Position numbers and translations under genes: made by a program. The notes beneath the pieces were generated by a model that worked only from the letters and a program-made list of their open reading frames with translations, searched no databases and had not been told where the DNA came from. Positions 26,430 through 36,950 of a stretch of DNA of 64,000 bases are shown here, piece by piece; the stretch's first letter is position 1; the number at the start of each line of letters is the position of its first letter. The stretch covers positions 4,898,001 to 4,962,000 of the forward strand of contig NZ_BBWW01000001.1 of assembly GCF_001485215.1 (NCBI RefSeq). Direction: 5' to 3'. This DNA is from Leptolyngbya sp. NIES-2104 (lineage in GTDB: Bacteria > Cyanobacteriota > Cyanobacteriia > Leptolyngbyales > Leptolyngbyaceae).

Positions 26430-28580
26430 ATGCAAGAGTTCGAGAAGTCAATATCCTTCGATGGAAGGGATATTCGACTCAAAGTAGGCTTGTTAGCACC
26501 CCAAGCTGGAGGAGCAGTTTTAATCGAGTCGGGAGATACGGCAGTTCTAGTGACTGCGACTCGTGCGAAAGCGAGAGAAGGGATCGATTTTCTCCCCTTG
26601 CTAGTCGATTATGAGGAACGCTTGTACGCAGCCGGACGCATTCCGGGCGGATTCCTCAAGCGCGAAGGTCGTCCCCCTGAAAAGGCAATCCTCACCAGCC
26701 GTTTGATTGATCGACCGATGCGCCCGTTGTTCCCCTCCTGGTTACGGGACGATATCCAAATCGTGGCAACCACGATGTCGATGGATGAACGAGTTCCGCC
26801 GGATGTGCTCGCGGTAACTGGAGCTTCGATCGCGGTTCTCCTCGCAAAGATTCCGTTTAATGGTCCGATGGCGGCAGTGCGCGTGGGATTAGTCGGAGAC
26901 GATTTTGTCATTAATCCGACCTATAAAGAGATCGAATCCGGTGATTTAGATCTCGTTGTCGCAGGCTCTCCCAATGGCGTGATCATGGTCGAAGCAGGCG
27001 CAAATCAGCTTCCTGAAGCCGACATGATCGAAGCGATCGATTTCGGTTATGAAGCGGTGCGCGATTTGATTCAAGCTCAGCGCGATTTCATTCAGGAACT
27101 CGGAATCGAACTGGTGCAAGAAGCCGCCCCAGAAGTTGATCAAACGCTAGAAAACTTCATTCGCGATCGCGTTACTGCTCCAGTCAAAGAAATTCTGGCG
27201 CGACTGGAAAAAGATCGAACTGTTCGCGATGCTGCACTCGATGAAGTCAAAGCTTCACTCGTTGCCGCGATCGCAGAATTGCCCGACGACGATCCGGTCA
27301 AAGTCGCAGCGGCAGCCGATGCCAAAGCAGTGGGTAACACCTTCAAAGATGTGAACAAAACGCTGATGCGTCGTCAAGTCGTCGAGGACAATGTGCGGGT
27401 TGATGGTCGTCAGCTTGATGAAATTCGTCCGATTTCTTGTCGGGTCGGCGTTCTGCCGCAGCGCGTTCACGGGAGCGGGGTGTTTAATCGGGGACTGACT
27501 CAGGTTTTATCGATCGCAACGCTTGGCAGTCCGGGCGACGAGCAAGAAATGGATGATTTGCATCCCGACACCGAAAAACGCTACCTGCATCACTACAACT
27601 TCCCGCCCTTCTCGGTCGGTGAAACTCGTCCGATGCGATCGCCGGGTCGGCGCGAAGTCGGTCACGGTGCTTTAGCAGAACGCGCTCTAGTTCCAGTTCT
27701 ACCACCAAAAGAACAGTTCCCTTACGTGATTCGAGTCGTCTCGGAAGTTTTATCTTCCAACGGTTCGACCTCGATGGGTTCCGTTTCTGGTTCGACGCTG
27801 GCACTGATGCACGCAGGCGTTCCGCTCGTCAAACCTGTAAGCGGTGCAGCGATGGGACTGATCAAAGAAGGCGAAGAAATTCGCATCCTCACAGACATTC
27901 AGGGGATTGAGGACTTCTTAGGCGACATGGATTTCAAAGTCGCAGGCACCGACACCGGAATCACAGCACTGCAACTCGATATGAAAATTTCTGGGTTGCC
28001 GATGAATGTGATTGCCGATGCGATTCACCGAGCAAAACCCGCCCGACTGCATATCTTGGGTAAGATGCTCGAAGCGATCGACCAACCGCGCCCCGAACTC
28101 TCTCCCTATGCGCCTCGCTTGTTGACGATTAAGATCGATTCGGATCAGATCGGCATGATCATCGGACCGGGTGGTAAAACGATCAAAGGCATCACCGAAG
28201 AAACCGGAGCCAAGATCGATATTGCTGAAGATGGAACGGTGACAATTAGCGCGATCGAAGGTGAGAAAGCGAAACGGGCAAAAGCAATCATCCAAGGCAT
28301 GACGCGCAAGCTGAGTGCGGGTGATGTCTATGCGGGCAAAGTGACGCGAATTATTCCGATCGGTGCGTTTGTGGAGTTCTTGCCTGGAAAAGAAGGCATG
28401 ATCCACATTTCGCAGTTGGCAGATCATCGAGTCGGTAAGGTTGAAGATGAGGTCACGGTGGGCGATGAAGTGGTCGTGAAGATCCGCGAAATCGATAACC
28501 GGGGTCGAGTGAATTTAACTCGATTGGGGATTCATCCAGACGAAGCTTCGGCAGCACGAGAAGCTGCGGCAGCGAAGTAA
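26430..28580 (+). CDS. pnp: Polyribonucleotide nucleotidyltransferase (PNPase)
   Basis: A 716-aa phosphorolytic 3'-5' exoribonuclease and polymerase. The order is RNase PH 1, helical linker, RNase PH 2 (about 320-545), KH ([20 protein letters not shown]) and S1 ([20 protein letters not shown]). ATG at 26430 ([14 protein letters not shown]) matches the family start and follows AGAAAGGAAA by 9 nt; the open frame extends upstream without support. In cyanobacteria PNPase also makes RNA tails. A strong terminator follows. Confidence 0.97.
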   Translation: MQEFEKSISFDGRDIRLKVGLLAPQAGGAVLIESGDTAVLVTATRAKAREGIDFLPLLVDYEERLYAAGRIPGGFLKREGRPPEKAILTSRLIDRPMRPLFPSWLRDDIQIVATTMSMDERVPPDVLAVTGASIAVLLAKIPFNGPMAAVRVGLVGDDFVINPTYKEIESGDLDLVVAGSPNGVIMVEAGANQLPEADMIEAIDFGYEAVRDLIQAQRDFIQELGIELVQEAAPEVDQTLENFIRDRVTAPVKEILARLEKDRTVRDAALDEVKASLVAAIAELPDDDPVKVAAAADAKAVGNTFKDVNKTLMRRQVVEDNVRVDGRQLDEIRPISCRVGVLPQRVHGSGVFNRGLTQVLSIATLGSPGDEQEMDDLHPDTEKRYLHHYNFPPFSVGETRPMRSPGRREVGHGALAERALVPVLPPKEQFPYVIRVVSEVLSSNGSTSMGSVSGSTLALMHAGVPLVKPVSGAAMGLIKEGEEIRILTDIQGIEDFLGDMDFKVAGTDTGITALQLDMKISGLPMNVIADAIHRAKPARLHILGKMLEAIDQPRPELSPYAPRLLTIKIDSDQIGMIIGPGGKTIKGITEETGAKIDIAEDGTVTISAIEGEKAKRAKAIIQGMTRKLSAGDVYAGKVTRIIPIGAFVEFLPGKEGMIHISQLADHRVGKVEDEVTVGDEVVVKIREIDNRGRVNLTRLGIHPDEASAAREAAAAK

Positions 28581-28630
28581 GGTGCTCTAACTCCTCTCTC
28601 TGCGGAAAGGGGAGCAAAAATTTTGGAAAG

Positions 28631-28667
28631 AGCGATCGTTGATTCAATTCGACGATCGCTTTGTTTT
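28631..28667 (+). terminator. Terminator of pnp
   Basis: AGCGATCGT (28631-28639) pairs with ACGATCGCT (28652-28660), followed by TTGTTTT. Confidence 0.8.
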
Positions 28668-28668
28668 A

Positions 28669-28764
28669 ACGTGAGTTGATGAATTTTTTCGCTGCGTTGT
28701 TTTCTCGCCCCGAATTTCATTCCGGGGCGAGACGGAATCGAAGCAAAAAAACTCGTCGAACTAA
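28669..28764 (+). repeat. Palindromic repeat copy C (short form)
   Basis: Contains TCGCCCCGAATTTCATTCCG followed by GGGCGA, with outer arms ACGTGAGTTGATGAATTTTT and ACTCGTCGAACTAAC. It equals the outer parts of copies A and D with the ~100-bp middle missing, so it is a minimal unit. Confidence 0.8.
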
Positions 28765-28779
28765 CATTGTTCTAAAGAT

Positions 28780-29466
28780 TCAAGCCGAAATCACTTGTAG
28801 CTTTGTCCAACGTTCTCGCAAGACTCCCGACAATGCTCTTAATCCCCAGTGTTCACATCGACGATGCCCGACTTCGATCACATTCATTCTGGTTTCTAAC
28901 ACTGCGGGTTTTGCAGAGACTCGAAATTGTCCAGTGATATAGAGGTCTGCACCTTGGTCTGCTGCCGATCGCACTAGTTCTTCATTCATTGCCCCTACGA
29001 TCGCAATTTTGCTAATCTTTTCCCGATGAGCAATTGCAGGTTCATATCCACCAAAAATGTCTCGAACTTGTCCAGAATAGCGATCGAAACTCTGCAGCGG
29101 AATTTCTCCGATCATTCCAATCGATCGCCCTGCCTTTTCTCCAAAGGGTTGCACATTCCTGAGAGACAATACTTCTGCTAATCGTGGATTAAATCCCAAT
29201 GTCAACCGTTCATCAAAGGCTAAATGATAGTAAGTCACACCGATATCGAGTTCAGGATCGAGTTGCCAAGGTCGATGAATAAATAAACTATCAATGCGAT
29301 GATTCTTAATCCAGCGATCGACATTCGGAATCGGTTCTAACATCAATCCCAATCGTTGAATCAGTTGATCGCTTTGTCGATAAATTCCGCCTCGCTCATC
29401 TTCAGAGTATTGCTCCACTTGAAAAAAGCGATCGAGAAATTCAATCAATTCTTGCTGCCTCATCAT
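28780..29466 (-). CDS. Nif3-like dinuclear metal centre protein
   Basis: The 228-aa protein fits the NIF3/YbgI/DUF34 family: a metal-binding hexamer with recurrent His/Asp/Glu ligands. Seen here are the His in FIHRPWQLD, then TYYHLAFDE, and the C-terminal GADLYITGQFR and VIEVGHRRCEHWG, where the latter stretch supplies ligands. The biochemical function of the family is unsettled (GTP cyclohydrolase-related and metal-handling proposals exist). The ATG overlaps the stop of the metallophosphoesterase gene by 4 bp, so the two are coexpressed. Confidence 0.85.
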   Translation of the reverse strand: MMRQQELIEFLDRFFQVEQYSEDERGGIYRQSDQLIQRLGLMLEPIPNVDRWIKNHRIDSLFIHRPWQLDPELDIGVTYYHLAFDERLTLGFNPRLAEVLSLRNVQPFGEKAGRSIGMIGEIPLQSFDRYSGQVRDIFGGYEPAIAHREKISKIAIVGAMNEELVRSAADQGADLYITGQFRVSAKPAVLETRMNVIEVGHRRCEHWGLRALSGVLRERWTKLQVISA

Positions 29467-31013
29467 CCAATCACAATGGGATCAAGTGCTCGATCGTGCC
29501 ACTGTCGCTTCGACCATTCCGACACATAAGGGCGCAGAATCAACTTCACTGGATCGTCTGCGGTGACATCAATTCTTAGAAACGAATACGGTCGCTGCTT
29601 GTTGCTTCCTTGTCCGGTTCGCCCGACAAATAACTGTGATTTTGCAACAATCTTTTCCTCTAAACCATCCCGCTCTGTGATCTCTGCGCCTTCTTCTCGT
29701 TGTCGTCGCAAACTATAGCCACTTCCACCACACACAACCCAATTGATATTCGAGTCTGCATGTCCTGTGTCTACCGTTCTGAGGTACTCAAAACAATGAG
29801 CGTGACCGTTGAGCACGAGATCAACGATCGGGCGACCTTTGGGATCAATCTGCTTTACGACATCATCAAACACTTGCCGCAATCGATATCGAACGGCGAA
29901 AGTCTGCGCCTGATACCATTTCGTTGCCTCGGTCACATACGGCGGATGATGAAAATAAATGATTCGTCCTCGCACTTCAGGATCTTGCCAAGATTGAACT
30001 AATCGATCGCGTAACCAATCCAATTGCTCATAATCGACGGTCACATTTGCTGAAGGATTGAGCTGTTTCTCAATGTCGATCTGAATCTCCTCAAGCTGCT
30101 GCAACTTCACGCGAATATCATCCGCTTGATCTGATTGTTCTGGCTCAGATACATCCATTCGACCCATTTCTAACACTAGCTGTTGCTTCTCTTGTTCGAT
30201 CGCGTCACGCTGCTCAATGAGTTTTTGTCGATCGCTTTGATCGGTCGAAGGCAAAACTGGCTCATTGATCGTATTAGAATCGAGTGCAAAGAAATCAATC
30301 CCACCATAGCGAAACGTGTAATACCGATTCGGCAGGCGCGTAAATGATCCCGGTTCGTACTTCAAACAGCGTCCGGTCGAAGTTTCTGCGGTGTAATGTT
30401 GATCCAGATGTGCCGCGAGTTTCCCTTGCTGATCTGCCGTCGAGAGCAGATCCATAAAAGCTTGAGCGAAAGCTCTTCCTTGATACGACCCATGAAAGCG
30501 AATATCGAAATCGATGCGCGATCGTAAAACTCGTCGAACCGGATAAGAAAGTTGTGCTAACACGCCGTAAAAAATCGGCAAATCATAATAATCATGATTT
30601 CCTAACACAGGTAGAAATGGCAGATTAAACACCATCTGATCAAATGTGATGTTCTTCGGGTTCTCGCCGCCTACAATGAATTCCCGATACGGCTCAATAA
30701 AATTCTGTGGGTAAAACTCGCTTGATCCCACCAAATACACCACGTCGCCAGTATGCAACACAAAGCGACACTCCTCACGATGCGGCAACATCTGTTCTGT
30801 GATTCTGCGCTGAGGAGAATGTCCTGGATGTCGTCCTGAGCCGCTATCGCCAATCACCAGAAACGAAAAGGCTTCTTGCTCTTTCGCGTCATCGATCGCT
30901 AATCGAGTCTGATCAATGCCACGATCGATCACTTTCGGATTGCGCCATCTCACTCGCTCCTGCATTTTCTCAATCTTGAGTGATGTCGCTGGATCTGAAA
31001 CGAATCTCATCAT
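29463..31013 (-). CDS. Calcineurin-like metallophosphoesterase
   Basis: The 516-aa protein has the full dinuclear phosphoesterase motif set: FLVIGDSGSG (here D-x-G variant), HTGDVVYLVGSSE, LGNHDYYD, YFHHPPY and NGHAHCFEY. An insert of about 50 residues with a predicted coiled coil (QRDAIEQEKQQLVLEMG) lies between the Asn-His and later His motifs. No signal peptide is evident. It resembles purple-acid-type phosphatases of cyanobacteria; the substrate is unknown. It overlaps the Nif3-like gene downstream. Confidence 0.88.
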   Translation of the reverse strand: MMRFVSDPATSLKIEKMQERVRWRNPKVIDRGIDQTRLAIDDAKEQEAFSFLVIGDSGSGRHPGHSPQRRITEQMLPHREECRFVLHTGDVVYLVGSSEFYPQNFIEPYREFIVGGENPKNITFDQMVFNLPFLPVLGNHDYYDLPIFYGVLAQLSYPVRRVLRSRIDFDIRFHGSYQGRAFAQAFMDLLSTADQQGKLAAHLDQHYTAETSTGRCLKYEPGSFTRLPNRYYTFRYGGIDFFALDSNTINEPVLPSTDQSDRQKLIEQRDAIEQEKQQLVLEMGRMDVSEPEQSDQADDIRVKLQQLEEIQIDIEKQLNPSANVTVDYEQLDWLRDRLVQSWQDPEVRGRIIYFHHPPYVTEATKWYQAQTFAVRYRLRQVFDDVVKQIDPKGRPIVDLVLNGHAHCFEYLRTVDTGHADSNINWVVCGGSGYSLRRQREEGAEITERDGLEEKIVAKSQLFVGRTGQGSNKQRPYSFLRIDVTADDPVKLILRPYVSEWSKRQWHDRALDPIVIG

Positions 31014-31319
31014 GCGCGTCTAACCCTTCTTCACGAAACTGATTTTATCGATCGTGTGCGATCGATGGCATCGCCTTCAGAAAGATTTTGCCTCTGAGAT
31101 TCGGCTGAACTCAATGAAGATTCTGTAAAGAAATTCATGTATTGCAGATCACAACAATCGACACAAGCCAATCGCATCCGTAGATTTATTTATGATTGAA
31201 ATTTTCGATAGGTTCAGCCCAAAGATTGTACTAGACTATACTGTTGAAGACGTTGTACTCTGCCCTTAGAAGTAGACGCTTAACGTTCTTTACTCGATGG
31301 TGTGAATACGGAAGTGATC
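31014..31319. promoter_or_regulatory. Promoter and leader of the SLH porin gene
   Basis: In this 306-bp spacer TATACT at 31237-31242 is a likely -10 for the porin, without a clear -35. GGAAG at 31310-31314 lies 5 nt before the ATG at 31320 and decides that start. No Fur-box-like palindrome was recognised. Confidence 0.4.
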
Positions 31320-33038
31320 ATGGCTAATCAATTGTTGAAATCGCTGCTGGTAAATCCAGTACTGCTCAGCGCAACGCTGACTGTCTCCGCTACGATCGGT
31401 GCTGCTGGACTGGTAAGCGCATCTGAAGTCAAAACTGAACCGACTCAAACAATTCCCTCTCTCGATCAGGTCAACGCTTACAGCAACGAAGGAACCGTCT
31501 CAGCAAATGACGCTGGACAAGTCACTTCAGTTTCTCAGCTTTCTGATGTCCGCCCGACCGATTGGGCATTCCAAGCACTTCAATCGCTGGTTGAGCGCTA
31601 CGGCTGTATCGCGGGTTATCCCGATCGGACTTTCCGAGGCAACCGCGCTACAACTCGTTTTGAATTTGCGGCAGGTCTGAATGCGTGTCTCGATCGTGTC
31701 AACGAACTGATCGCAGCATCCACCGCAGACCTCGTTAAAAAAGAAGACTTAGCCACCCTGCAAAAACTGCAAGAGCAATTCGCAGCAGAACTGGCAACGA
31801 TTCGCGGTCGCGTTGATTCGCTCGAAGCCCGCACCACGACTTTAGAGAAGCAACAATTCTCTACCACCACCAAACTGCAAGGGGAAGCAATCTTCGCAGT
31901 CTCTGGCGCACAAGGCGACTTCAAAGCAGTGGGAACGACTCCCGCTGGTGGAGCTGCGGCACCCTTCGGAGCAGGCACCGTAGACGATAACACCACCTTT
32001 AGCAACCGGGTTCGTCTGAGCCTGAGAACCAGCTTCACGGGTCAAGATACTTTAGTCACCCGGATTCAAGCTCGGAACATTACAGATTTCGGTGTTGGTA
32101 GCGCAGCGGCTCCAGGCGCAACCGGAACCAACATGGCTCGCTTATCCTTCGAGGGTGGCGGTGCCAGCGGTAACGCTGCGATCGTTGATAAATTGTTCTA
32201 CCGCTTCCCGATCGGTCGTGGTGGAAACATCACCCTTGATGCGATCAACGGTGAGTTTTACAACAACGTCAACAACTTCAACCCCCTGTTGGCAAGTGAT
32301 GGACAAGGCTCGATCTCGCGCTTTGGTCGCTTTAACCCGATCTACCGTCAAGGTGCTTCACCCGGTGTGGTCAGTGGTGCGGGTGTGACTGCAAACTTGC
32401 CTTTGGGTAATGCCTTCACCTTATCGCTCGGTTATATCGCCGATGAAGCTCAAGATCCCACGGGCGCTCGTGGTGTGTTCAATGGCTCGAATGCAGCACT
32501 CGCTCAGCTTGCGTTCCGATTCGCTCCGGGTGCAGAAGTCGGTTTCACCTACGTTCGCGGATACGATCGAGGCGGTAACGTCGCAACCACTTCCGCAACC
32601 GGTAGCCGTTTGTCCAACGCTCCGTTTGGTGGCGGTGTTGCGACCTCGACCGATAACTTCGGGATTCAAGGAAGCTTCCGCATCACGCCGAACTTCGTGT
32701 TATCGGGTTGGGGTGGTCTGACCAAAGCCAATGCGGAATCTGGAGTGTTGGCAGGTTCAGAAGCAGATATCTTGAACTGGGCAGTTTCGCTGGCGTTCCC
32801 TGACCTGGGTGGTAAGGGCAACTTGGCTGGGGTAATCTTCGGGATGCCGCCGAAAGTCACCAGCAGCGACTTGGCAGACGATCCGGATACCTCGTTCCAC
32901 CTGGAAGGTCTGTACCGCTTGCGTTTGAACAACAACATTTCGATCACCCCTGGCATTATCGTGATCTTCAATCCTGAGCACAACAATGCCAATGACACTG
33001 TTTACGTCGGTACAATTCGGACGACTTTCTCGTTCTAA
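31320..33038 (+). CDS. SLH-domain OprB-type outer-membrane porin (iron uptake porin family)
   Basis: The 572-aa product begins with a signal peptide (MANQLLKSLLVNPVLLSATL, with cleavage probably near VSASEV). An SLH domain follows at about residues 60-115 (LSDVRPTDWAFQALQSLVER, GYPDRTFRGNRATTRFEFA). A coiled coil comes next (about 125-175; LQEQFAAELATIRGRVDSLE) and then a beta-barrel of the carbohydrate-selective OprB type, ending in the aromatic TIRTTFSF. This is the standard architecture of cyanobacterial major porins (Som/Slr1908-like), where the SLH domain grips peptidoglycan-linked polymer. The family is often annotated as iron-uptake porin; selectivity cannot be read from sequence. Confidence 0.93.
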   Translation: MANQLLKSLLVNPVLLSATLTVSATIGAAGLVSASEVKTEPTQTIPSLDQVNAYSNEGTVSANDAGQVTSVSQLSDVRPTDWAFQALQSLVERYGCIAGYPDRTFRGNRATTRFEFAAGLNACLDRVNELIAASTADLVKKEDLATLQKLQEQFAAELATIRGRVDSLEARTTTLEKQQFSTTTKLQGEAIFAVSGAQGDFKAVGTTPAGGAAAPFGAGTVDDNTTFSNRVRLSLRTSFTGQDTLVTRIQARNITDFGVGSAAAPGATGTNMARLSFEGGGASGNAAIVDKLFYRFPIGRGGNITLDAINGEFYNNVNNFNPLLASDGQGSISRFGRFNPIYRQGASPGVVSGAGVTANLPLGNAFTLSLGYIADEAQDPTGARGVFNGSNAALAQLAFRFAPGAEVGFTYVRGYDRGGNVATTSATGSRLSNAPFGGGVATSTDNFGIQGSFRITPNFVLSGWGGLTKANAESGVLAGSEADILNWAVSLAFPDLGGKGNLAGVIFGMPPKVTSSDLADDPDTSFHLEGLYRLRLNNNISITPGIIVIFNPEHNNANDTVYVGTIRTTFSF

Positions 33039-33061
33039 TCGAATTTCAACTTGAATTATCA

Positions 33062-33087
33062 GCCTCGCAAGTTGCGGGGCTTTTTTT
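33062..33087 (+). terminator. Terminator of the porin gene
   Basis: GCCTCGCAA (33062-33070) pairs with TTGCGGGGC (33072-33080; one G-T pair) and is followed by seven T residues. Confidence 0.85.
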
Positions 33088-33173
33088 ATGACGTTTAGAA
33101 AACCTACAAAACCCTAGTGAGAAACCGGAGTATACTAGAAGAAAGCCTGTTAACCTGATCCCAGAGAACGCCC

Positions 33174-33620
33174 GTGGAGATTTCCTGTAAGAGTGAGTAC
33201 GCTCTATTAGCACTAATCGAACTCGCCGTCGTCTATGACAGCGGCGAACCCCTGCAAATTCGTCAAATCTCGGCTCAGCAAAACATTCCCGATCGCTATC
33301 TTGAACAATTGCTGGCAACGTTACGCCGCGGTGGAATTGTGCGATCGCAGCGGGGAGCCAAAGGCGGCTATCTCCTAGCGCGGGAACCCTGGAAAATCAC
33401 CTTGTTCGATGTGTTAGCGTGTCTTGAAGGATTCGACCATCAGCCGATCGATCAGGAAACAGCTTTGAAATCTGGTAAAACCCTAGAAGGGTCAATTGTC
33501 TGTGAGATCTGGCAAGAGGCGAACGATGCGGCGAATTCGGTGTTTCAGAAATATACGCTGAAAGATCTGCGAGAACGCCGTGATGCCCGTCGTCAGCTTG
33601 ATTTCATGTACTACATTTAG
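33174..33620 (+). CDS. Rrf2-family transcriptional regulator
   Basis: The 148-aa protein begins with GTG and has the Rrf2 winged helix ([57 protein letters not shown]). The three clustered cysteines that hold an iron-sulphur cluster in IscR are absent: only C5, one in VLACLEGF and one in IVCEIW are seen. It is therefore more like CymR than IscR (inference). It sits 35 bp before cysK on the same strand, so it probably controls cysteine synthesis and itself. TATACT at 33131-33136 is a possible -10. Confidence 0.88.
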   Translation: MEISCKSEYALLALIELAVVYDSGEPLQIRQISAQQNIPDRYLEQLLATLRRGGIVRSQRGAKGGYLLAREPWKITLFDVLACLEGFDHQPIDQETALKSGKTLEGSIVCEIWQEANDAANSVFQKYTLKDLRERRDARRQLDFMYYI

Positions 33621-33655
33621 ATTTCTCGATCGCGTTTTTTACCCCCATTCGTCTT

Positions 33656-34624
33656 ATGCGTATTGCTCAAAATGTGACCGCTTTGATTGGACATACCCCA
33701 CTCGTCCAACTGAATCGTATTCCTCAAGCCGAGGGATGTGTTGCCCGCATCGTGGCAAAGCTCGAAGGGATGAACCCGTCCGCCTCGGTGAAAGACCGCA
33801 TCGGGATCAGTATGATTTTGGCAGCAGAGCGTGAAGGATTAATCTCGCCCGGAAAAACAGTATTAGTCGAGCCGACTTCTGGAAATACCGGAATTGCGCT
33901 CGCGATGGCGGCAGCGGCAAAAGGCTATCGATTGATTTTAACAATGCCAGAAACGATGAGTTCGGAACGACGCGCCATGCTGAGAGCGTACGGAGCCGAA
34001 CTCGAATTAACACCGGGAATCGAGGGTATGGCAGGCTGCATTCAACGAGCACAGCACATTGTCGATACGACCCCGAATGCTTATATGCTGCAACAGTTCC
34101 GCAATCCTGCGAATCCTCAAATTCACCGCGAAACGACCGCCGCGGAAATTTGGGAAGACACCGAAGGTGAAGTTGATTTCATCGTCGCGGGGATCGGTAC
34201 GGGTGGAACGATTACCGGAGTTGCGGAAGTGATTAAGCAGCGCAAACCGAGCTTTAAAGCGATCGCGGTTGAACCCTTAAATAGTCCGGTGCTTTCTGGT
34301 GGAAGACCTGGACCTCATAAAATTCAAGGGATCGGAGCGGGATTTGTGCCGCCTGTGCTGAATGTGAATTTGATCGATGAAGTGATTTCTGTCTCGGATG
34401 ATGACTCGATCGCATACAGTCGTCGATTGGCGCGGGAAGAGGGCTTACTGTCTGGGATTTCCAGCGGTGCGGCACTCAAAGCTGCGATCGAAGTCGGCAA
34501 GCGTCCCGAAAATCTGGGCAAGCTAATTGTGATGATTCAGCCGAGCTTTGGTGAACGCTATCTGAGTACAGCGCTCTTCCAAGATCCGGAATTAACGATG
34601 CCTGCTGCGATGCTGAACGGCTAA
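33656..34624 (+). CDS. cysK: Cysteine synthase A (O-acetylserine sulfhydrylase)
   Basis: The 322-aa PLP enzyme forms cysteine from O-acetylserine and sulfide. The PLP lysine is K46 in [10 protein letters not shown]; the asparagine-loop reads [11 protein letters not shown]; the phosphate-binding loop is [10 protein letters not shown]; and the C-terminal SGISSGAAL is conserved. Length is normal. CymR-like regulators act with CysK in Firmicutes, and the upstream Rrf2 gene suggests a similar pairing. Confidence 0.97.
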   Translation: MRIAQNVTALIGHTPLVQLNRIPQAEGCVARIVAKLEGMNPSASVKDRIGISMILAAEREGLISPGKTVLVEPTSGNTGIALAMAAAAKGYRLILTMPETMSSERRAMLRAYGAELELTPGIEGMAGCIQRAQHIVDTTPNAYMLQQFRNPANPQIHRETTAAEIWEDTEGEVDFIVAGIGTGGTITGVAEVIKQRKPSFKAIAVEPLNSPVLSGGRPGPHKIQGIGAGFVPPVLNVNLIDEVISVSDDDSIAYSRRLAREEGLLSGISSGAALKAAIEVGKRPENLGKLIVMIQPSFGERYLSTALFQDPELTMPAAMLNG

Positions 34625-34730
34625 GCGTTTGGGGAGCTAGGGAAAACCGTAAAAAGGTAGAAATGGGTTGACAAAAAACCGATCCTCTAGTGCCTAGCTC
34701 CCAAACCAATTCGCCTTTTAGAATGGCAGA

Positions 34731-35447
34731 ATGGCTACTCACACTCTTACCCACTACCAAATTCTCGACCTTGATCCGACTGCAACTCAAGCAGAGATCA
34801 AGCAAGCTTATCGACGGTTAGCGAAACAGTTCCACCCTGATAGCAATCGTGCAACCGCAAGTCACGATCGCATTTCTCGTATTAATGCGGCATACGAAGT
34901 GTTAGGCGATCCGCAGAGTCGTCGATCGTATGACCAGCAGTTGAAATATTCTGAGGCGGGTTACTCTGAAGCAGAACTGCGATCGCGAAGAGAGCGAAAC
35001 GAAGCCGCCCAAGCGAAATATCGACAGCAGCGAGAAGCAGAACAGAATGCTGATAATCAATTGAAGCTTTGGCTGAAACTTTTTACGTCAGTGAATCGCA
35101 TCCTGAATCAAATCATTCGTCCGCTGAAGTCGCAAATCAACGAGCTTGCGGCTGATCCATTTGATGATGAATTGATGGAAAATTTCCAGGCGTATTTGGA
35201 AGAATGTCAGGAATTACTGGCAAAGGCACAGCAGAATTTTCGATCGATTCCGAATCCTCCGAGTGCTGCCGGAGCCGCTGCGAATTTGTATTACTGTTTG
35301 AATCAGTTGAGTGATGGCATTGATGAGTTAAGTTATTTCACGAATAACTATGATGATCATCATCTGCGGAACGGGCGGGAATTGTTCCGGATTGCAGATG
35401 GACTGCGGAAGGATGCACAAGCAGCAGTTCGGGAAATTCCGCGTTGA
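34731..35447 (+). CDS. J-domain (DnaJ-type) protein
   Basis: The 238-aa protein starts with a J domain, with the Hsp70-activating HPD in AKQFHPDSN at about residues 32-40 and the helix-IV RSYDQQLKY. The rest is a charged helical region (SRRERNEAAQAKYRQQREA) followed by a mixed helical C-terminus. No Gly/Phe or zinc-finger domain is present, so it is a type III J protein with a specialised partner that cannot be named. It is followed by a terminator and is convergent with the aldo/keto reductase gene. Confidence 0.92.
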   Translation: MATHTLTHYQILDLDPTATQAEIKQAYRRLAKQFHPDSNRATASHDRISRINAAYEVLGDPQSRRSYDQQLKYSEAGYSEAELRSRRERNEAAQAKYRQQREAEQNADNQLKLWLKLFTSVNRILNQIIRPLKSQINELAADPFDDELMENFQAYLEECQELLAKAQQNFRSIPNPPSAAGAAANLYYCLNQLSDGIDELSYFTNNYDDHHLRNGRELFRIADGLRKDAQAAVREIPR

Positions 35448-35469
35448 TTTGAATTTAGGAAGAAATTGT

Positions 35470-35498
35470 GGGTCGGGCATCTTGCCTGACCCTTTTCT
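35470..35498 (+). terminator. Terminator between convergent genes
   Basis: GGGTCGGGCA (35470-35479) pairs with TGCCTGACCC (35483-35492) around a 3-nt loop and precedes TTTTCT. Confidence 0.8.
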
Positions 35499-35515
35499 GT
35501 TGGATTTCTAAAACA

Positions 35516-36421
35516 TCAAACCTGCGCGATCGCATCTTCCACGATCGCAATTTCCATCGGATCTAACCGCACCTGTGTCGCCTTCACCGAATCTGCAATA
35601 CTTTCTGGTTTACTTGCACCCGGAATCGGAACAATACAAGGCGATTTTGACAGCATCCACGCCAAAATCAAACTGTAAACTGAGAGTTCTTTCTCAGCCG
35701 CTAAATCTGCAATACCAGAGAACTGCTTTAATTGACTCACTCGACCAGAACCACCGAGCGGACTCCAAGGTAAAAAGGTAATGCCTTCGGACTCACAGTA
35801 TTCGAGTACGCCATCATATTCGGGGTTGCGATGCCAAGGATTGTACTGGTTTTGTACCGAGACAATTTCAACCACATCCCGCGCCCGTTTGATTTGATCT
35901 ACGCTGAAGTTTGACACGCCCACGTAGCGGACTAATCCTTGATGCTGAGCTTCTTTAGCAGGGGTGAGCGCGTCTTCGATCGAATAATTCGGATCGGGCG
36001 AATGATATTGCCAAATGTCGATCGGTTTATTGCCACCTAAAGCTTCAAAACTTTCGCGAATCGTTTGCCGTAAGTGATCGGGGTTGCCGTTCTGTGTCCA
36101 AGCTCCATTCGGGCGCATTAATCCGCCTTTTGTGGCAATCATCACTTGGCTTTTATCACCAGAGTATTGTTGAATTGCTTTATAAATTAGTTTTTCATTG
36201 TGATGCTTATCGGATTCGTCGCGACAGTAGGCATCGGCTGTATCAATCAATGTGACACCGAGTTCTAAAGCTTTATGAATCGTCGCGATCGATTGATCTT
36301 CCGATGGGCGACCGCGGATTGACATCGGCATTCCACCTAGCCCGATCGGAAAGACCATTTCGCGTGTGATTCCCAGTTCTCTTAAATGGGGCAGTGACAT
36401 TACTTTGTCCTGAGTTTCCAT
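35516..36421 (-). CDS. Aldo/keto reductase
   Basis: A 301-aa TIM-barrel NAD(P)H-dependent oxidoreductase. The catalytic tetrad fits Asp-Tyr-Lys-His: DTADAY, MIATKGG and QYHSPDP supply D, Y, K and H. The cofactor motif is near the C-terminus (IVPIPGASKPESIADS), as in pyridoxal- or sugar-type members. It starts METQDKVMSLPHL; a second Met at residue 8 is possible. The substrate is unknown. It is monocistronic, facing the J-domain gene. Confidence 0.93.
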   Translation of the reverse strand: METQDKVMSLPHLRELGITREMVFPIGLGGMPMSIRGRPSEDQSIATIHKALELGVTLIDTADAYCRDESDKHHNEKLIYKAIQQYSGDKSQVMIATKGGLMRPNGAWTQNGNPDHLRQTIRESFEALGGNKPIDIWQYHSPDPNYSIEDALTPAKEAQHQGLVRYVGVSNFSVDQIKRARDVVEIVSVQNQYNPWHRNPEYDGVLEYCESEGITFLPWSPLGGSGRVSQLKQFSGIADLAAEKELSVYSLILAWMLSKSPCIVPIPGASKPESIADSVKATQVRLDPMEIAIVEDAIAQV

Positions 36422-36516
36422 AGCAATACCTCTAAACTGATCCTCAGTAAAACGGTATTGACCAGGTTCCTACGTCCTACCCAAGAAAGAGTTCGGAAGT
36501 AACGAAGTTTACAATT

Positions 36517-36852
36517 CTAAAGTAATCGTTCAAACTCATTCTTAAGCGAATGAATATCTGCAACTCGACTCACAAGGAGGCTTTCTTTTCCAGCATCTTG
36601 AAGGCGATCTTTCCAGTGATGAATGAGGTCAGAATTGTTCATCCAGAAGTTCACAACTGTTCCTACAACTTCGTCTAGATGCCACTTGTGGTGAGGGCTA
36701 ACCGTTTCAACAGAATGAATTAAAGCATCGAGCGTACATTCAAATGTCGAAACGTATTCGACTCCGGTAGATTGATTTTTTTCAAGAACGTTTTGTTGTT
36801 GATTGAAGAAAGACAAGATTGGAGAGACTCCAACAATATCAAAGGTATACAT
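36517..36852 (-). CDS. Hypothetical protein
   Basis: The 111-aa frame begins MYTFDIVGVSPILSFFNQQQ and is mixed alpha/beta without signal or membrane parts. I chose the ATG at 36852 because AGGAG (minus strand) lies 11 nt upstream; the ATG at 36861 is only 2 nt from it. I do not recognise a characterised family. The first residues match a style of small conserved cyanobacterial protein, but that is a weak impression. Confidence 0.7.
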   Translation of the reverse strand: MYTFDIVGVSPILSFFNQQQNVLEKNQSTGVEYVSTFECTLDALIHSVETVSPHHKWHLDEVVGTVVNFWMNNSDLIHHWKDRLQDAGKESLLVSRVADIHSLKNEFERLL

Positions 36853-36950
36853 CAATACCATTTCTCCTCAAAACTGAGTTTATTTTTGAACGCTATTTTA
36901 GGAAGATTGAATTCGATTTGAAAAGATTTGTTGAATAATCTTAACGACTT

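Noticed and set aside
27918-28427. 169-codon minus-strand frame inside pnp
   Set aside because: Shadow of a well-supported PNPase gene.
34661-34700. TTGACA at 34668 upstream of the J-domain gene as a promoter
   Set aside because: The position 17 nt downstream holds TGCCTA, a poor -10, so the pair is not convincing.
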